Source: Linyphia triangularis (taxonomy: Eukaryota; Arthropoda; Arachnida; Araneae; Linyphiidae). Taken from it: a stretch of DNA of 64,000 bases. The DNA is taken from positions 44,779,069 to 44,843,068 of the forward strand of contig OZ021723.1 in NCBI GenBank assembly GCA_963978545.1. The letters run 5' to 3'. The position numbers and the translations under genes were made by a program. The notes below the pieces were generated by a model. The model saw only the letters and a program-made list of their open reading frames with translations. It did no database searches and was not told the origin of the DNA. Every line of letters starts with the position of its first letter. Position 1 is the stretch's first letter. This document shows positions 1 through 10,806 of the stretch, piece by piece.

Positions 1-93
1 CATTACCGCCGCCACTCATTGCAGAAATTTGTAAAGCTTTAAAATGGGGCTTCTCAACAACTGGCAACCTCCTCCCCGAGAGATGACCATAAT

Positions 94-1395
94 TTAGTTT
101 CCCTTCTCCCTTCTGGGAGCGGTCTTAGCTCCAGTGTCTTGGCGGGTTCGGCAGTTTCTCTGTATATGGCCCTCGCCTCCGCAGTTCCAGCACTTCAGGC
201 TCTGTTTCTTTTCAAGAGTATTTTGTCTCAAGTTATTGATTTGTCTTTCCAATTCATCAGTACGAGCAGTAATTGGATGTTCTGGCTCCTGGATAGTAGC
301 AGCCCTGATAGTATGGCGTTCTCTGCGGTTTGCTTCCTGGGCTGCCTCGTACTTCATGGCATACACTAAAACCCTTTTTAAATCCTTGACGTCTGCCATT
401 CGTAGGGCCTTCTGTATCTCTACATCCCTGATGCCATCGACGAAGTACTGTAGAGACAGGATTTCTCTCGTTTCAGCTGGGCAGTCTGAAAAGGCTAGAT
501 GGGAGAGCCTCTCAACATCCGTGGCGAACTCCTGGAGTGTTTCGGTAGTCTTCGGTTGGCGAGATTTCAATTGCAGCCTGCTGTAGTCTTTCACACATTT
601 TTCGCCAAACCGCTGTTCTATTGCACTTGAGAGTGCATTGAAGTCCAAGCTTTGCTCTTCAGAAAGCGTTTGTAGTACATCTGCAGCTTCAGCTCTCAGA
701 GATGCAGCTAATTGGCAGGATTTTGTCACAGAGTCCCATCCGTTGGCGTTGGCGACAATTGTGAATTGGGACTTATACACTGGCCAGGAAGATTTTCCAT
801 CGTAAGTCGAAAGCTTAATTGAAGGTCGGGGGGTAACTGGTACATATTTCAAATCTTCCTAAACAGTTCTGCTCGACAGTCTCTTCTCTAAGATTTGGTC
901 TATCTTTTCTTTTATCTCACCCGAATTTTCTTCTAGATTCTTCTTTTCCAGAATCTCTATCTTTTTCTCCAAATCATTAAACTTGAATTCGACATTCTAG
1001 AATTTCTATTTTAAATTATTACACTTCTCTTCGACATTCTCGAATTTTTTGGCAAATTTGTCTTCTATTTGTTTCACGCTTTCTTCCATTGTTGCTAAAT
1101 GACCCTTTGATTCCTCCTGTCCGGCAGTGATCGCAGCAATATTCTTCCGCATTTCCTCTTGGCCAGAGAAAATCTCTTTCTTCATTTCTTCTTGGCTCGC
1201 TTTCATTTCTTCCCGCCCCTCGGATATTTCCTTCATCATCTCTTCTTGGCCAGAGAAAATCTCTTTCTTCATCTTTTCTCGGCTCGCTTTCATTTCTTCC
1301 CGCCCTTCGGATAGTTCCTTCTTCATTTCTTGCATGAAAGTAAAAAGCTGTTTAAATCTTTCATCTTGTTCGGCCATTGCTCTGGTTATTGGCAT
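94..1395 (-). pseudogene. retrotransposon gag, interrupted by three amber stops
   Basis: The minus-strand reading frame begins at 1395 (MPITRAMAEQ) and stays in one frame to 94, but is cut by three TAG codons between about 853 and 1008. The N-terminal ~130 residues are a coiled coil built from repeats of a unit reading roughly EGREEMKASQEEMKKEIF. The C-terminal 252 residues form a helical capsid-like domain (WPVYKSQFTIVAN, then QRFGEK) and end in a zinc knuckle CWNCGGEGHIQRNC. Since the frame is kept across the stops, the stops are point mutations and not indels. The product would be the structural Gag protein of a retrotransposon particle. Confidence 0.75.
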
Positions 1396-1400
1396 TCAAA

Positions 1401-1419
1401 CCCCATTTCTGACACCAGT
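1401..1419 (-). promoter_or_regulatory. probable tRNA primer-binding site
   Basis: On the minus strand, TGGTGTCAGAAATGGGG directly follows the LTR end. It begins with the TGG expected opposite a tRNA 3' CCA and sits just upstream of the gag start at 1395. The primer tRNA was not identified. Confidence 0.55.
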
Positions 1420-2040
1420 TGTTGCGTGGATGGGTTCGAACGACTTGAAGCCAAAGCAGATCAAAACTTGCAGAAATTTATTCCGATATAACTCTTCGCT
1501 GATTCTTTTACAACTCCAGAACTTCTCGTTCTAGTAGACTCAATACAGCTCTTTACACAACAATAAAGCATAAAACAGCAGTTAAAAACTTGATACACAA
1601 CTGCTAAAATCACCGCAAAAGACAATTCAATACAGTTCACTTTCGGAACTCTCTGAATGCTCACTGAGAGACAACTAACTCTATAACTCCACTAACCCAA
1701 CTCACAGCCGGCCTTATATAGGAGAGTCAATCCTTCGTGAATCTTCTAGAGATAGAAATTTGGAGGATTTTCCAGATTGTAGTCGAAAAGCCCTATACAT
1801 GTACATGGGGACCGAAAATGTCGGCAAATGGTCGCCAAGTTTGGCGACATTTGGCGATTTCTCGCCAATTTGGCGAACAAAATTATTCGACAAAACCGTC
1901 GCCAACTTGACGAGATTGCCATTAACCATAGTGTTAAATAGCCTGCCCCTTGTAAAACTCGTTTTTCTGCATAATCCCTGTAGAACTCGTTTTCAAGCAT
2001 TAAGAGGCGCATTGTAGGAAAGCGAAGACAAACTATTGCA
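1420..2040 (-). repeat. 5' LTR of the Gypsy-type element
   Basis: The inner end is at 1420 (TGTTGCGTGG on the plus strand, so ...CAACA on the element strand), next to the primer site. A TATATAAGG box lies at 1713-1721 on the minus strand. The U3 part holds a cluster of TTGGCGA/TCGCCAA words at about 1828-1910. The outer boundary near 2040 is a guess because the partner LTR is outside the window. Confidence 0.5.
1713..1721 (-). promoter_or_regulatory. LTR TATA box
   Basis: TATATAAGG on the minus strand inside the LTR is a plausible core promoter for the retrotransposon transcript. Confidence 0.5.
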
Positions 2041-2884
2041 CTGTCTGATGCGAAATGTACAAAAAATTTCCTTTTTATATAATTAATACTTCGAAATATT
2101 TACAAATATACAGAAATTCGTAACAATATTAAAGCTAACATTTTAATACTTAAGGCATCTGTACATTTATTAGTAGTTCATGATCATTGTTTTAGGAAAA
2201 CTCTCGCCATCTTATAGTTCGTTAATTAAGCGAAACCCAAGAGTGTCTTTATTAAATTTGCTTTTAACTGTGGGCAAAGCTTGATGGATTCCAACAATCT
2301 GAGATTGGTGCTTGTCTACAGATTTCTTCCCGTGAATTAATTTAGTACGGCACCATTGTTATTTTCAAATTCAAACGCGTTTTTCTCCACAATTTCCCCC
2401 ATCTCTTAACATAGAAAGCAAGATGTGCTACTTGATGGAGATTGCATGTTCATTGTCCATCTGTCTTTGCAAAGTTCGGGATCACCTTTGACAAACAAAC
2501 GTAACAGATTTTCTGCCAGTTCTAAAATACTCGGGATAATGCATTCTTGAAATAAAAGACATACACCTTAATTTAATAAATTATGTGCTGGAAATATTTT
2601 AACGGCAAAATATTATGTACCACAGGAAGTAGATAAAATAATATCCAAGCTTTCCACTCTGATGCTTTCTGATATTTCCGTTGTGTAAAGGAACAGGGCA
2701 CTCGGGTTACGAAGTTTGGTGGCTTTATCATTTGCAAACAAGAATCTATATATCAGACACAGGCCACATCCAACCACAAATACCCTGTTTGTGAATAATT
2801 TAATAAATCAAACACCTAATAAAACGTTATGCACGCGATCAGGCAAAATGGCTGCTGGTAAATCAAGTTCGGGAAGCAGCATCG
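2041..2884. other. no gene recognised
   Basis: AT-rich sequence with only short open frames. I see no recognisable protein motif, RNA gene or repeat boundary. Confidence 0.5.
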
Positions 2885-3068
2885 AAGCTTGGCGTCCACT
2901 ATCGCTAAGCAGAGCAGATCGAGTGGATTCGAGCCAATTACAAGCCTGCCAATGTCTACTATAGCACGAGCCTCGAGCTACAATGGACGTTGACAACCTT
3001 GTAATTGGCTCTAATCCACTTCGCTCTGGTCTGCTCTGCTCTGCTTAGCGATAGTGGACGCCAAGCTT
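2885..3068. repeat. imperfect palindrome (fold-back sequence)
   Basis: The left arm starts AAGCTTGGCGTCCACTATCG at 2885 and the right arm ends with its reverse complement at 3068. The arms stay complementary, with mismatches and one small CTGCT-type slip, almost to a centre near 2975 that carries CTCGAG. The arms are about 90 bp each. It could be a small fold-back transposon or an inverted duplication. No clear TSD was found. Confidence 0.7.
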
Positions 3069-3599
3069 ACATAAGAGGGGGGCTTCGACTCCACAGACGG
3101 GTGCTTTTACCTGCATAGCTTGTTGAGGTTGCCTCACCATTTCTTCATTTCGTAATTTAATTTCACTTTCACGATATATATGGACATGCCCTCTGTTATA
3201 TTTCATTCTAAGATATACGGGATGTGAGTTAAGTGTTAGAGGTGATGTGAGTTAAGTGTTAAGTGTTAGAAACTATAGTGCCAAGGTGTTGTATCTGTCT
3301 TTTGTATACGAGACCACCACACTCTTCAAAATATAGTTGGAGCGTTGTCTTACAAATAAATATAGCACACCGCTATTTCTGGTGAAATATCCGTTGTTTA
3401 CTTTTGGAATTTGTCCACCAGGATCATTGACAAATGAGGAAAAAAGCACGAGGAATAGAGATACAACCACCCTAATAAAAAGGAAAACTTACGTTGCATT
3501 TATAATTCTTCTTCTGAATAACGTATTACTAAATACTGGAGTTGTATGGTTGTATATGCTTAGCAATGCTAGCAAGCGTGTCTTTCTAGTGTAACAAAT
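3069..3599. other. no gene recognised; short direct repeats
   Basis: Contains a few overlapping copies of GTGATGTGAGTTAAGTGTTAG around 3221-3270. No protein or RNA gene is recognisable. Confidence 0.4.
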
Positions 3600-3638
3600 G
3601 TTATCACATGGAGGCCGACCAAGCGGTATAGTGGTTAG

Positions 3639-3819
3639 TGTTGCGAATCGATACGATACTTTAATCGTAATCGTTTTGAATATTTGTTCGACTGTTCCTA
3701 AGAATAAAAACAAAGATGGTTGTTTGCTTGCAACTAAGATTTTAAGTTTTATTTACATAGTTAATTTGTAAATTTCGCCTCTTATTTTTATATTGAGGCC
3801 TCGTTCGTAAAACGAAACA
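3639..3819 (+). repeat. BEL-1 5' LTR (181 bp)
   Basis: Begins TGTTGCGAATCGATACG and ends ...AAAACGAAACA. It is followed at once by TGGCGTCCGTGA (3820-3831), a primer-binding site of the kind used by BEL elements. It matches the 9225-9412 copy along its length. Confidence 0.92.
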
Positions 3820-3831
3820 TGGCGTCCGTGA
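3820..3831 (+). promoter_or_regulatory. BEL-1 primer-binding site
   Basis: TGGCGTCCGTGA directly abuts the 5' LTR. The second BEL element in this window has TGGCGTCCGCGACAGG at the same place (51543-51558), which supports the call. Confidence 0.65.
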
Positions 3832-3937
3832 TTTAAAAGAATATCTGCGACTTAGATTGGAAATAACGTACTGTGGAATTTCGATTCGTGGAACTTTGGA
3901 ATTTCGATTCGTGGAACTTTGGAATTTCATTTGGAAA

Positions 3938-5686
3938 ATGGCGTATGAAAAAAGTGATGCAAGTACCTTGGAAGATCTGAAAAAAGCAAGAACACAGCTA
4001 CGTCGTGCTTTTACTACAGCTTGCAATCAATTTACGAAGTTAGAAGAATCCGATAGAATCGAAAGTAAGGAAATTCATACTATTAATAATAAGATAGATG
4101 ATAAAGTGAAAGTATTTTACGATTCTTATGTTCAGAAAGAATTAGTCGCCGAATCATGCAATTTTCAGTCACAAGTTGGCGCGAATTTAAAGCTGCCTAA
4201 GATAATTTTGAAAGAATATGAGGTTTGTCCTAAAACTTGGGTAGCATTTTGGGGACAGTTTTCACGCATACACAAGGATGATGGCTTGAAAGAGGAAGAC
4301 AAATTTCGATATTTGTTGGCGTCTGTTAAATCAAATACGAAAGCGAGAGATATCGTTGAGAGCTATCCACCTTCCAAAGAAAACTATTTGAAAGTAATAA
4401 ACCATTTGAAGTCTCGTTTTGGAAGGACAGATTTATTAATTGAAGTATATATTAGAGATCTTTTAGCTTTAGTGCTGCATCGCCAAAATGTAAGGCTTGC
4501 TGAGCTTTATGACAAGTTGGGTTCAAATCTCAGATCTCTCGAAACATTGGGTGTAACTACGAAAAATTACGCAGCGATGTTGTACCCGGTGGTTGAATCG
4601 TGTTTACCCGTTGAGGTTTTGAAGGCGTGGGACAGATACAGATTAAACACTAAAATTGGTGACGAAGATATGATAAACGTAACAAAAGAAAATTTGTTAG
4701 AATCGTTTATGGCATTTTTATCTCATGAAGTAGAAGATGAAGAACATAGGATTTTGGAGGAAAATGGTTTTGGAAGACAAAAATTCAAACGAGAAATAAA
4801 TAAGCCTTTTCAACAAGACGAACCAACAGCAGCTGCTTTAATATCGTCGCTTCCCGATAAATCATTTGGAAGGCCCGATTGTGTGTTTTGCAAAAAGCCT
4901 CACAATAGCCAAGATTGTTGAAAAGCTTCTGCAATGAGTTTGGAAGAAAGGAAAAATGGGGTTAAGCAAGCAAAATGCTGTTTATTATGTTTCAAAACGG
5001 GACATTTTTTCCGAGATTGTAAAAGCAAAGTAAGGTGTTTGCTGTGCAGTCAACGACATTATGTGATAATGTGTCCAAATCTCAGCAAAGGATCTGCAAA
5101 ATCTCCTTCCAAAGAGCTTGAAAATGAAGAAGAGAAGGCTACAGCAATGCTTTCTTCACAGTCTTCCCAACGAGAAGTTTATCTTAAGACTGTTATGTTA
5201 AGACTTCGTAATAATGGTAAACAGGTTTGCGTAAGATCTTTATTGGATGATGGATCTCATCATTCATATATTGAAACTGGTTCAGTTAAAGAGTTAAACC
5301 TTCAATCTTCAGGCACGGAAATTCTATCTCAGGGATTATTTGGCGGAGGAACAACACCTGCTGCTAAACATGGAAAATATAATTTGAATATAGAGGGTTT
5401 AGACGGAAAATGTTCGATACCAGTTTCATTCCTAGATCAGTCAAAGATTTGTACGTCATTGCCTAGAATGCAAGATGAAAATCTTATTTCCGAACTCTCT
5501 TCCCGGGGGATAGTCCTAACTGACGTAGGTAGAAATGCGCCTCCTATAAGAGCCCTACTTGGAGCGGATGTCCTTGGTAGTATTTTAACAGGAAGAGTAG
5601 AGATTTTCAAGTCGGGGGGTTTCAGCTGTAGAAACCTTAGTTGGTTGGACCATCTTGGGTCTTGGAAGGAAAAAAGAAGTTTGTAG
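3938..5686 (+). pseudogene. BEL-1 gag and protease region
   Basis: I prefer the ATG at 3938 (MAYEKSDAST), just after a short 23-bp tandem repeat. The domains are an N-terminal helical segment, a DUF1759-type gag domain (TWVAFWGQFSRIHK, LKSRFGRTDLL), zinc knuckles after 4890 (CLLCFKTGHFFRDC, CLLCSQRHYVIMC) and an aspartic protease with LLDDGSHHSYIETG at about 5240-5280. A TGA at 4919-4921 interrupts the frame, which resumes in phase. A one-base gain in the G-run at about 5614-5619 shifts the frame away from pol, compared with the equivalent region of BEL-2. Confidence 0.85.
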
Positions 5687-7361
5687 TATGGTTTCGTTGG
5701 TTTTGAAGAACTTTGAATTGCATAACATTTGGTATTTAAAAGTTTTGGGCATAACTGATCCAACAGAAGTACATGAGAAGAGGCTGATGGAAGAAGACAC
5801 ATTAATCCATTTTGAAGAAACCCTGAAGGTTAACGAAGAACAACGTTATGAAGTTACACTGCCTTGGTTGATTGGACACCCTCCCTTGTATAACAATCGT
5901 GAAGCAGCCGTAGCCAGACTTCGTTCTATTACGAAGCGTATAGTAAAAGAAGGCACATTCAACGCGTATAACGAAGTTTTCTTGAATTGGCAAAAGGAAG
6001 GAATTATTGAAGAGACTGAAATATCAGAGGTGAAGAATTCAGCCTACTACTTGCCGCACAGACCGGTAGTTAAATTATCAAGCGCAATAACGAAAATACG
6101 CCCTGTGTTTGATGGGTCATTCAAGACTAAGGGTGGTGCTTCATTAAATGATTGTCTGAGTACAGGACCAAGTTTAACACAGCAAATTCCTCCGTTACTA
6201 AACAGATTCAGATGGGGTGCCAAGGGAGTAACTGCTGACATTAAACTAGCATTCTTGCAAATAAGCGTAAATCCAGTAGACAGAGATGTACTACGATTCT
6301 TGTGGTGTAGGGATCCTGAATGCTCAACTGTCGTCGAATATAGACATTGCCGCGTCGTTTTTGGGATAACTTCATCTCCTTTCCTGCTGAATGCAACGAT
6401 ACTACATCACCTCGCACAGGAAAAATTTAAAGGTAGAGATATGGCTTTTACAAGAAGAAAATTGGAAGAAGGGTTTTACGTGGATAACTTGGTTACCAGT
6501 GTCGAAGATGAAGATCAGTTTCAAATTCTGAAGAGCCAGGCAATTGAGATAATGGTTGAGGGATGCTTTGATTTACGTTGCTGGTTTTCTACAGGTTGTT
6601 CAGAATACTCAATTCAGTCAGTATTAGGACTTAAATGGAATTGTGAGACAGATGAAATGTCATGTGTTTCCTCCAAAACTGTTGACCTAACTCTATCACC
6701 AACTAAAAGAATCTTACTTTCAATAGTAAACAGTGTATACGACCCAATAGGATTTTCTTGCCCTGCAATGCTGGTTCCAAAATTGATTCTGCAAGAAGCT
6801 TGGAGGAGGAAATTGAGTTGGGACGAAGAACTTCCTGAGGATCTTAAAGTGAGATTTCATAGTTGGGCAAGACATTTTGGTCTGATTGAACAATGCTCTA
6901 TTCCAAGAAGAATGCTTAGAGGAAAACTGGATGATGCAACTTTGCACATTTTTTCAGATGCATCGGGGTTTGCTTATGCTTGTTGTGCATTCTTGCGATG
7001 TGAAGACCAGGGAGAAGTTTTTGTAAATTTAGTGGCTGCAAAATCCAGAGTGGTGCCAATGAACCGTCCAACGATTCCCAGAGCGGAATTATTAGGAGCT
7101 GCCATCGCTGCTCGGTTATATAAGTCTATTCTAGAATCTCTGAAGTTGCCTCTTAGAACATTTTTTTGGAGTGACTCAATGGTTGTGTTAGCATGGATTA
7201 AGAAACAAGAACCCTGGAATACCTTTGTCGGTAATAGAGTAAAAGAAATAAGAGCGCTGACGGATATCAACGCATGGAGATATATACCCGGGGAATTGAA
7301 CCCTGCAGATTTACCATCTCGTTCCTGCAATTGGAACGACCTTTTCAAACAGAAATGGTGA
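5655..7361 (+). pseudogene. BEL-1 reverse transcriptase and RNase H region
   Basis: Contains YLPHRPVVK and IRPVFDGSFKTKGGASLND, then the RT A motif TADIKLAFLQI, the HCRVVFGITSSPFLLNA block and a YVDN box (FYVDNLVTSV) where YVDD is usual. An RNase H follows with FSDASGFAYACCAF, RAELLGAAIAARL and SDSMVVLAWI. The frame ends at a TGA (7359-7361). A second in-frame stop, TAG, comes 16 codons later. Both can be read as changed Trp codons because the frame simply continues into 7413-7922. Confidence 0.88.
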
Positions 7362-7412
7362 GAAGGCCCTTTGTGGTTGCGAGAAGATGAAGCATCATAG
7401 ACGGTAACGAAT

Positions 7413-9033
7413 TTGTCGTGTCCAGAGGAAGCCCTGAAAGAACGCAGGAAGATAGTGACGAGCGCAGCAAGTAGAGAAAGAAGTTGTCAAAGATTCTTAT
7501 ACTTCTCGAAATACTCAATGATAGTACGGATGGTTGCGTGGATTTTCCGTTTCTTTGTCAACTCTCGTAAAGTTCAAGAGAAGGTTGAAGGACCAGTAAC
7601 CAGTGAAGAATTTCAAAGTGCTAAACTACATCTAATAAAGATGATTCAGAACGAGTGGTCAGAGGATATCAGGAAGAAGTATGAAACTTCAATGAAATTT
7701 TATGAAGACGAAAGAGTACTAAGGGTTAGAACTCGCCTTGTATTTGGTGAAGATGACGAGGATTTTCAATGCCCAATTGTTTTACCTGATCATCCGATAA
7801 CTCGACGTTTAATTGAGTATACGCATAAGACCCTAAATCATGCTGGTGTACAGACTGGGACATTTGCGAGAAAGATTTTGGATCCCCAGAGGAAGGAGGA
7901 TTATCAGGGAAGTGATCTCTAAGTGTATTCCCTGTAAAAGGCATTCCATGAAACATGCGACAACAGAGTGTTCGCCATTACCAGCCGATCGTATCCAGAG
8001 AGTTGCTGCCTTCCTAGTCACCGGTGCAGATTTAGCTGGTCCAGTCTTTCTGCGAGGAGGTATCAAAGCTTGGATTATATTGTTTACCTGTGCTGTGTAT
8101 CGTGCCGTACACCTTGAGTTAGTAACATCCTTGTCAACTGATGCCTTTATTCAAGCCTTGCGAAGGTTCATCGCTGGTAGAGGGAGATGCAATGTTATTT
8201 ATACAGATCAAGGAACAAATTTTATCGGTACCGCAAGAGCACTTCAAAATTTGGATTGGGAAGCTATTCAAGCAGACTCTGCAGCGCAACAAATAAAGTG
8301 GAATTTTAATCCTCTAAGTGCACTATGGTACTGTGGATGGTGGGAGCGTCTCGTTAGAGTTCTCAAGGATCTTTTGAAGAGGAACATCGGTAAAGCTAGT
8401 CTCAGCTATGAAGAAATGCTTACTGTGTTGACGGACTGCGAAAGTACCATCAACCAAAGACCCCTAACCTACACATCTGAGGATCCTGAAGAGCCAAAGC
8501 CTTTGACCCCTGCTCATTTTTTGCGTGAAGTTTCTCCACCATTACATTGTGACACAGTTGATCTAGATTTGATTGACAGCAACCATTTACGAAAGAGACT
8601 GTGCTACCTTCAAAGGGTTCGTGAGAGCTTCCGCAAGAGGTTCCAGAGAGAATATCTAGCTGCGTTGGTGAAAAGTCCTGAAGATAAACAACGTTTCAAT
8701 TTACAGGAGGGTGATATCGTTCTTGTGGGATCTGATAATTCTAAAAGAATCGAGTGGCCCTTAGCACGGATCGAGGAGTTGATCTCGGGCAAAGATGGCA
8801 AACGAAGAGTCGCTCGATTGAAGCTGGCTCATACTGCTCTTATTCGGCCTATTCAACGACTCTATCCTTTAGAGATACGATCCGAGGACGTAACACCCAC
8901 CCCTCCCATCATGGAGGCACAGATTTCTGATGTTTCTAGAGACTCCAGAAGTAAAGTATACACGAAGTGGTCGTCAAATGAAGATGCCACAGAGACTGGA
9001 CCTTTGATTAGAAAGAAACTTTATATACTTTAG
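7413..9033 (+). pseudogene. BEL-1 integrase region
   Basis: 7413-7922 holds the integrase N-terminal helices and the first half of the HHCC zinc-binding region (IEYTHKTLNHAG). After a frameshift near 7855-7865 the frame used from 7840 to 9033 carries the CIPCKR half and the catalytic core. The DDE residues are visible: GADLAGP, IYTDQGTNFIGT and WWERLVRVLKDLL. The C-terminal part has the BEL-type DUF5641 segment (FNLQEGDIVLVGSDN, WPLARIEEL). The catalytic triad is intact even though the reading frame is not. Confidence 0.88.
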
Positions 9034-9224
9034 TTTAGAGACTTTATTTTTTAAGTGGTAGTATTAAATATTTCAGTTTAAGTATTACACACCAATATTT
9101 TGTAATTACAGTTTCTCATAGCAGTTATTGTAACATCACTGGCTCTCGCAATCATCCCCCTTTAGTTTACTTTCATATGTTCATTAAGTTTTGTCTTGAT
9201 TAAAATCAATACAAAAGGTGGGAG

Positions 9225-9412
9225 TGTTGCGAATCGATACGATACTTTAATCGTAATCGTTTTGAATATCTGTTCGACTGTTCCTAAAAATAAAAACAAC
9301 GATGGTTGTTTGCTTGCAACTTGCAACTAAGATTTTAAGTTTTATTTACATAGTTAATTTGTAAATTTCGCCTCTTATTTTTATATTGAGGCCTCGTTCG
9401 TAAAACGAACCA
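9225..9412 (+). repeat. BEL-1 3' LTR (188 bp)
   Basis: Preceded by the polypurine tract AAAAGGTGGGAG. Against the 5' LTR it shows about four substitutions and a 7-bp CTTGCAA duplication, and ends ACGAACCA where the 5' copy has ACGAAACA. Confidence 0.92.
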
Positions 9413-9588
9413 GTTAGCGTGCTAGCTTCTAGACCGTGAGGTTGAGGGTTCGAGTCCCGTGTTAGGCATGGGTGTTTGTAAATGTATGTTGGCTTGTCTA
9501 ATAACGAATGTTTCGGCGCATTATAGCCCTCGTGTTGCTGACGGCGCCAGATAATCTGAAAACAACCAACCAAGTTATCACATGGAGG

Positions 9589-10805
9589 ACTTTTACAAAT
9601 TATAACCAGAGTTTCTTTGTAAAATAATGATGTAGAAGAATAAAATAATAATTAAATATATTAAATATCACTTGTAATAATTTTATAATATTGTATTCCT
9701 AATATATTTTAACTTATTATAATTCGACCAATGACAGATCTCCAGATGTAAAACAAGGAAAAATATATTTAACTTTCCTCTTTGGCAATAATTGGTTTTA
9801 TTATGATCAAATCGGGAATCGGAAAATGTTTTTTATTTAATGACGTTAGTTGTTTATTTCAAGTAAATTATTAAAATGTTTCAGTTTTTCCTTTGACTAG
9901 AATTTCTCTAAGTACGTTCCTTGTTCTGTTTCAATGACAAATGGCTTTTTGACTCGAAATGTGTGACCTTGCAACAATACGATTGATTAATTTTGTATTT
10001 CTTAATTTACTTATTTTCTGTATTACTTAAAGTGTTAGATTCTACGAATGTACTTTCATGTATTGAAAGTTTCGTAATAAAAACCTCTATTGAATTAGTC
10101 TGTCAAACCGTTTTGCACACTAATTCAATTAGCTGTCTTCATTCGAGAGCCTGTGTTTGAGCATTAATAGTATTATAATTGTGCGATCTAACCTAAAATT
10201 AAAGTTCTTTTAAGATTTAATTATACAGTGCAACTATTATTTTAAAGTTTCTTTGATCTCCAAAAACTATTTGAAGTGATATCAACCTTTGTATTTTGTT
10301 GGTTAATTTGTAATGAAGTTAAAATTTTTATATTTACTATCTAATAACATTTGTGATAAATAGTAGCTGATTTTTTTGTTTTTTAAATAAACATTTTTCA
10401 CTATATGTTTTTTCAAGCTACAGAACACAAATTTTATCAAAACGCAATAAAGCTCATTAAAAATTATTTTTATCATAAAATGCAACATATAACTGCTTCC
10501 AATCGGGCAATAATTTTTTATTCATAACAAATGTTCATTTTTAATTTGCAAAACTAAAATAATTTATTATACAATTTTGTAAATTTGAGATTATATAAGT
10601 GATATATACAAGACTATTAACTAATGTTAAAGAAAAGAGGTTGCAGTTACAAAAGAGATGATCAACGATGAATATAATTTTAAGTTCTGAAACTCGAAAC
10701 TTTACGTCCTTAATTTTTATGTTTAGATTTATAAAGATGAAGTCATTTGATTATTGCAAATAAAGCACTTTGCATTACAATTGAAGTATAATTAGTCTCT
10801 TCTAG
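9589..10805. other. AT-rich upstream region of RNF185
   Basis: No protein motif seen. It should hold the RNF185 promoter and a 5' untranslated exon, because a splice acceptor (CTCTTCTAG) ends at 10805, right before the start codon. I could not place the promoter or the upstream exon. Confidence 0.35.
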
Positions 10806-10806
10806 A

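Larger units (their letters stand above)
1..2040 (-). mobile_element. Ty3/Gypsy-type LTR retrotransposon, 5' part
   Basis: The minus strand reads, from right to left, an LTR with a TATA box, a primer-binding site and a gag gene with a coiled coil and a CCHC zinc knuckle. The element runs off the left edge of the window, so protease, RT and integrase are not seen and no second LTR or TSD can be used to fix the outer boundary. The gag layout (N-terminal coiled coil, capsid-like helical domain, C-terminal CWNC-type knuckle) is typical of arthropod Ty3/Gypsy elements, but without pol the superfamily call is inference. Confidence 0.7.
3639..9412 (+). mobile_element. BEL/Pao LTR retrotransposon (BEL-1), full length, degraded
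   Basis: Flanked by a 5-bp TSD GTTAG (3634-3638 and 9413-9417), with LTRs at 3639-3819 and 9225-9412. Gag, aspartic protease, RT, RNase H and integrase come in the order seen in BEL/Pao, normally as one gag-pol reading frame. Here that frame is broken by at least three in-frame stops and two frameshifts, so the copy cannot move by itself. The 5774-bp size is usual for the group. The LTRs differ by only a few substitutions and a 7-bp duplication, so the insertion is fairly young. Confidence 0.92.
3600..9588 (+). repeat. tRNA-derived SINE split by a BEL insertion
   Basis: A 15-bp TSD GTTATCACATGGAGG occurs at 3600-3614 and 9574-9588. Between them, 3615-3638 and 9413-9573 together make one ~180-bp SINE. 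The left piece carries an A-box-like TATAGTGGTTAG and the right piece a B-box GGTTCGAGTCCC at about 9449-9460, the pol III promoter pair of a tRNA-derived SINE. The 3' end is ...GAAAACAACCAACCAA. The BEL element sits between the two pieces. Confidence 0.85.

Noticed and set aside
9449..9460. Genuine tRNA gene from the B-box
   Set aside because: The tRNA-like region is split by the BEL insertion and is followed by a SINE body and TSD, so it is a SINE head.
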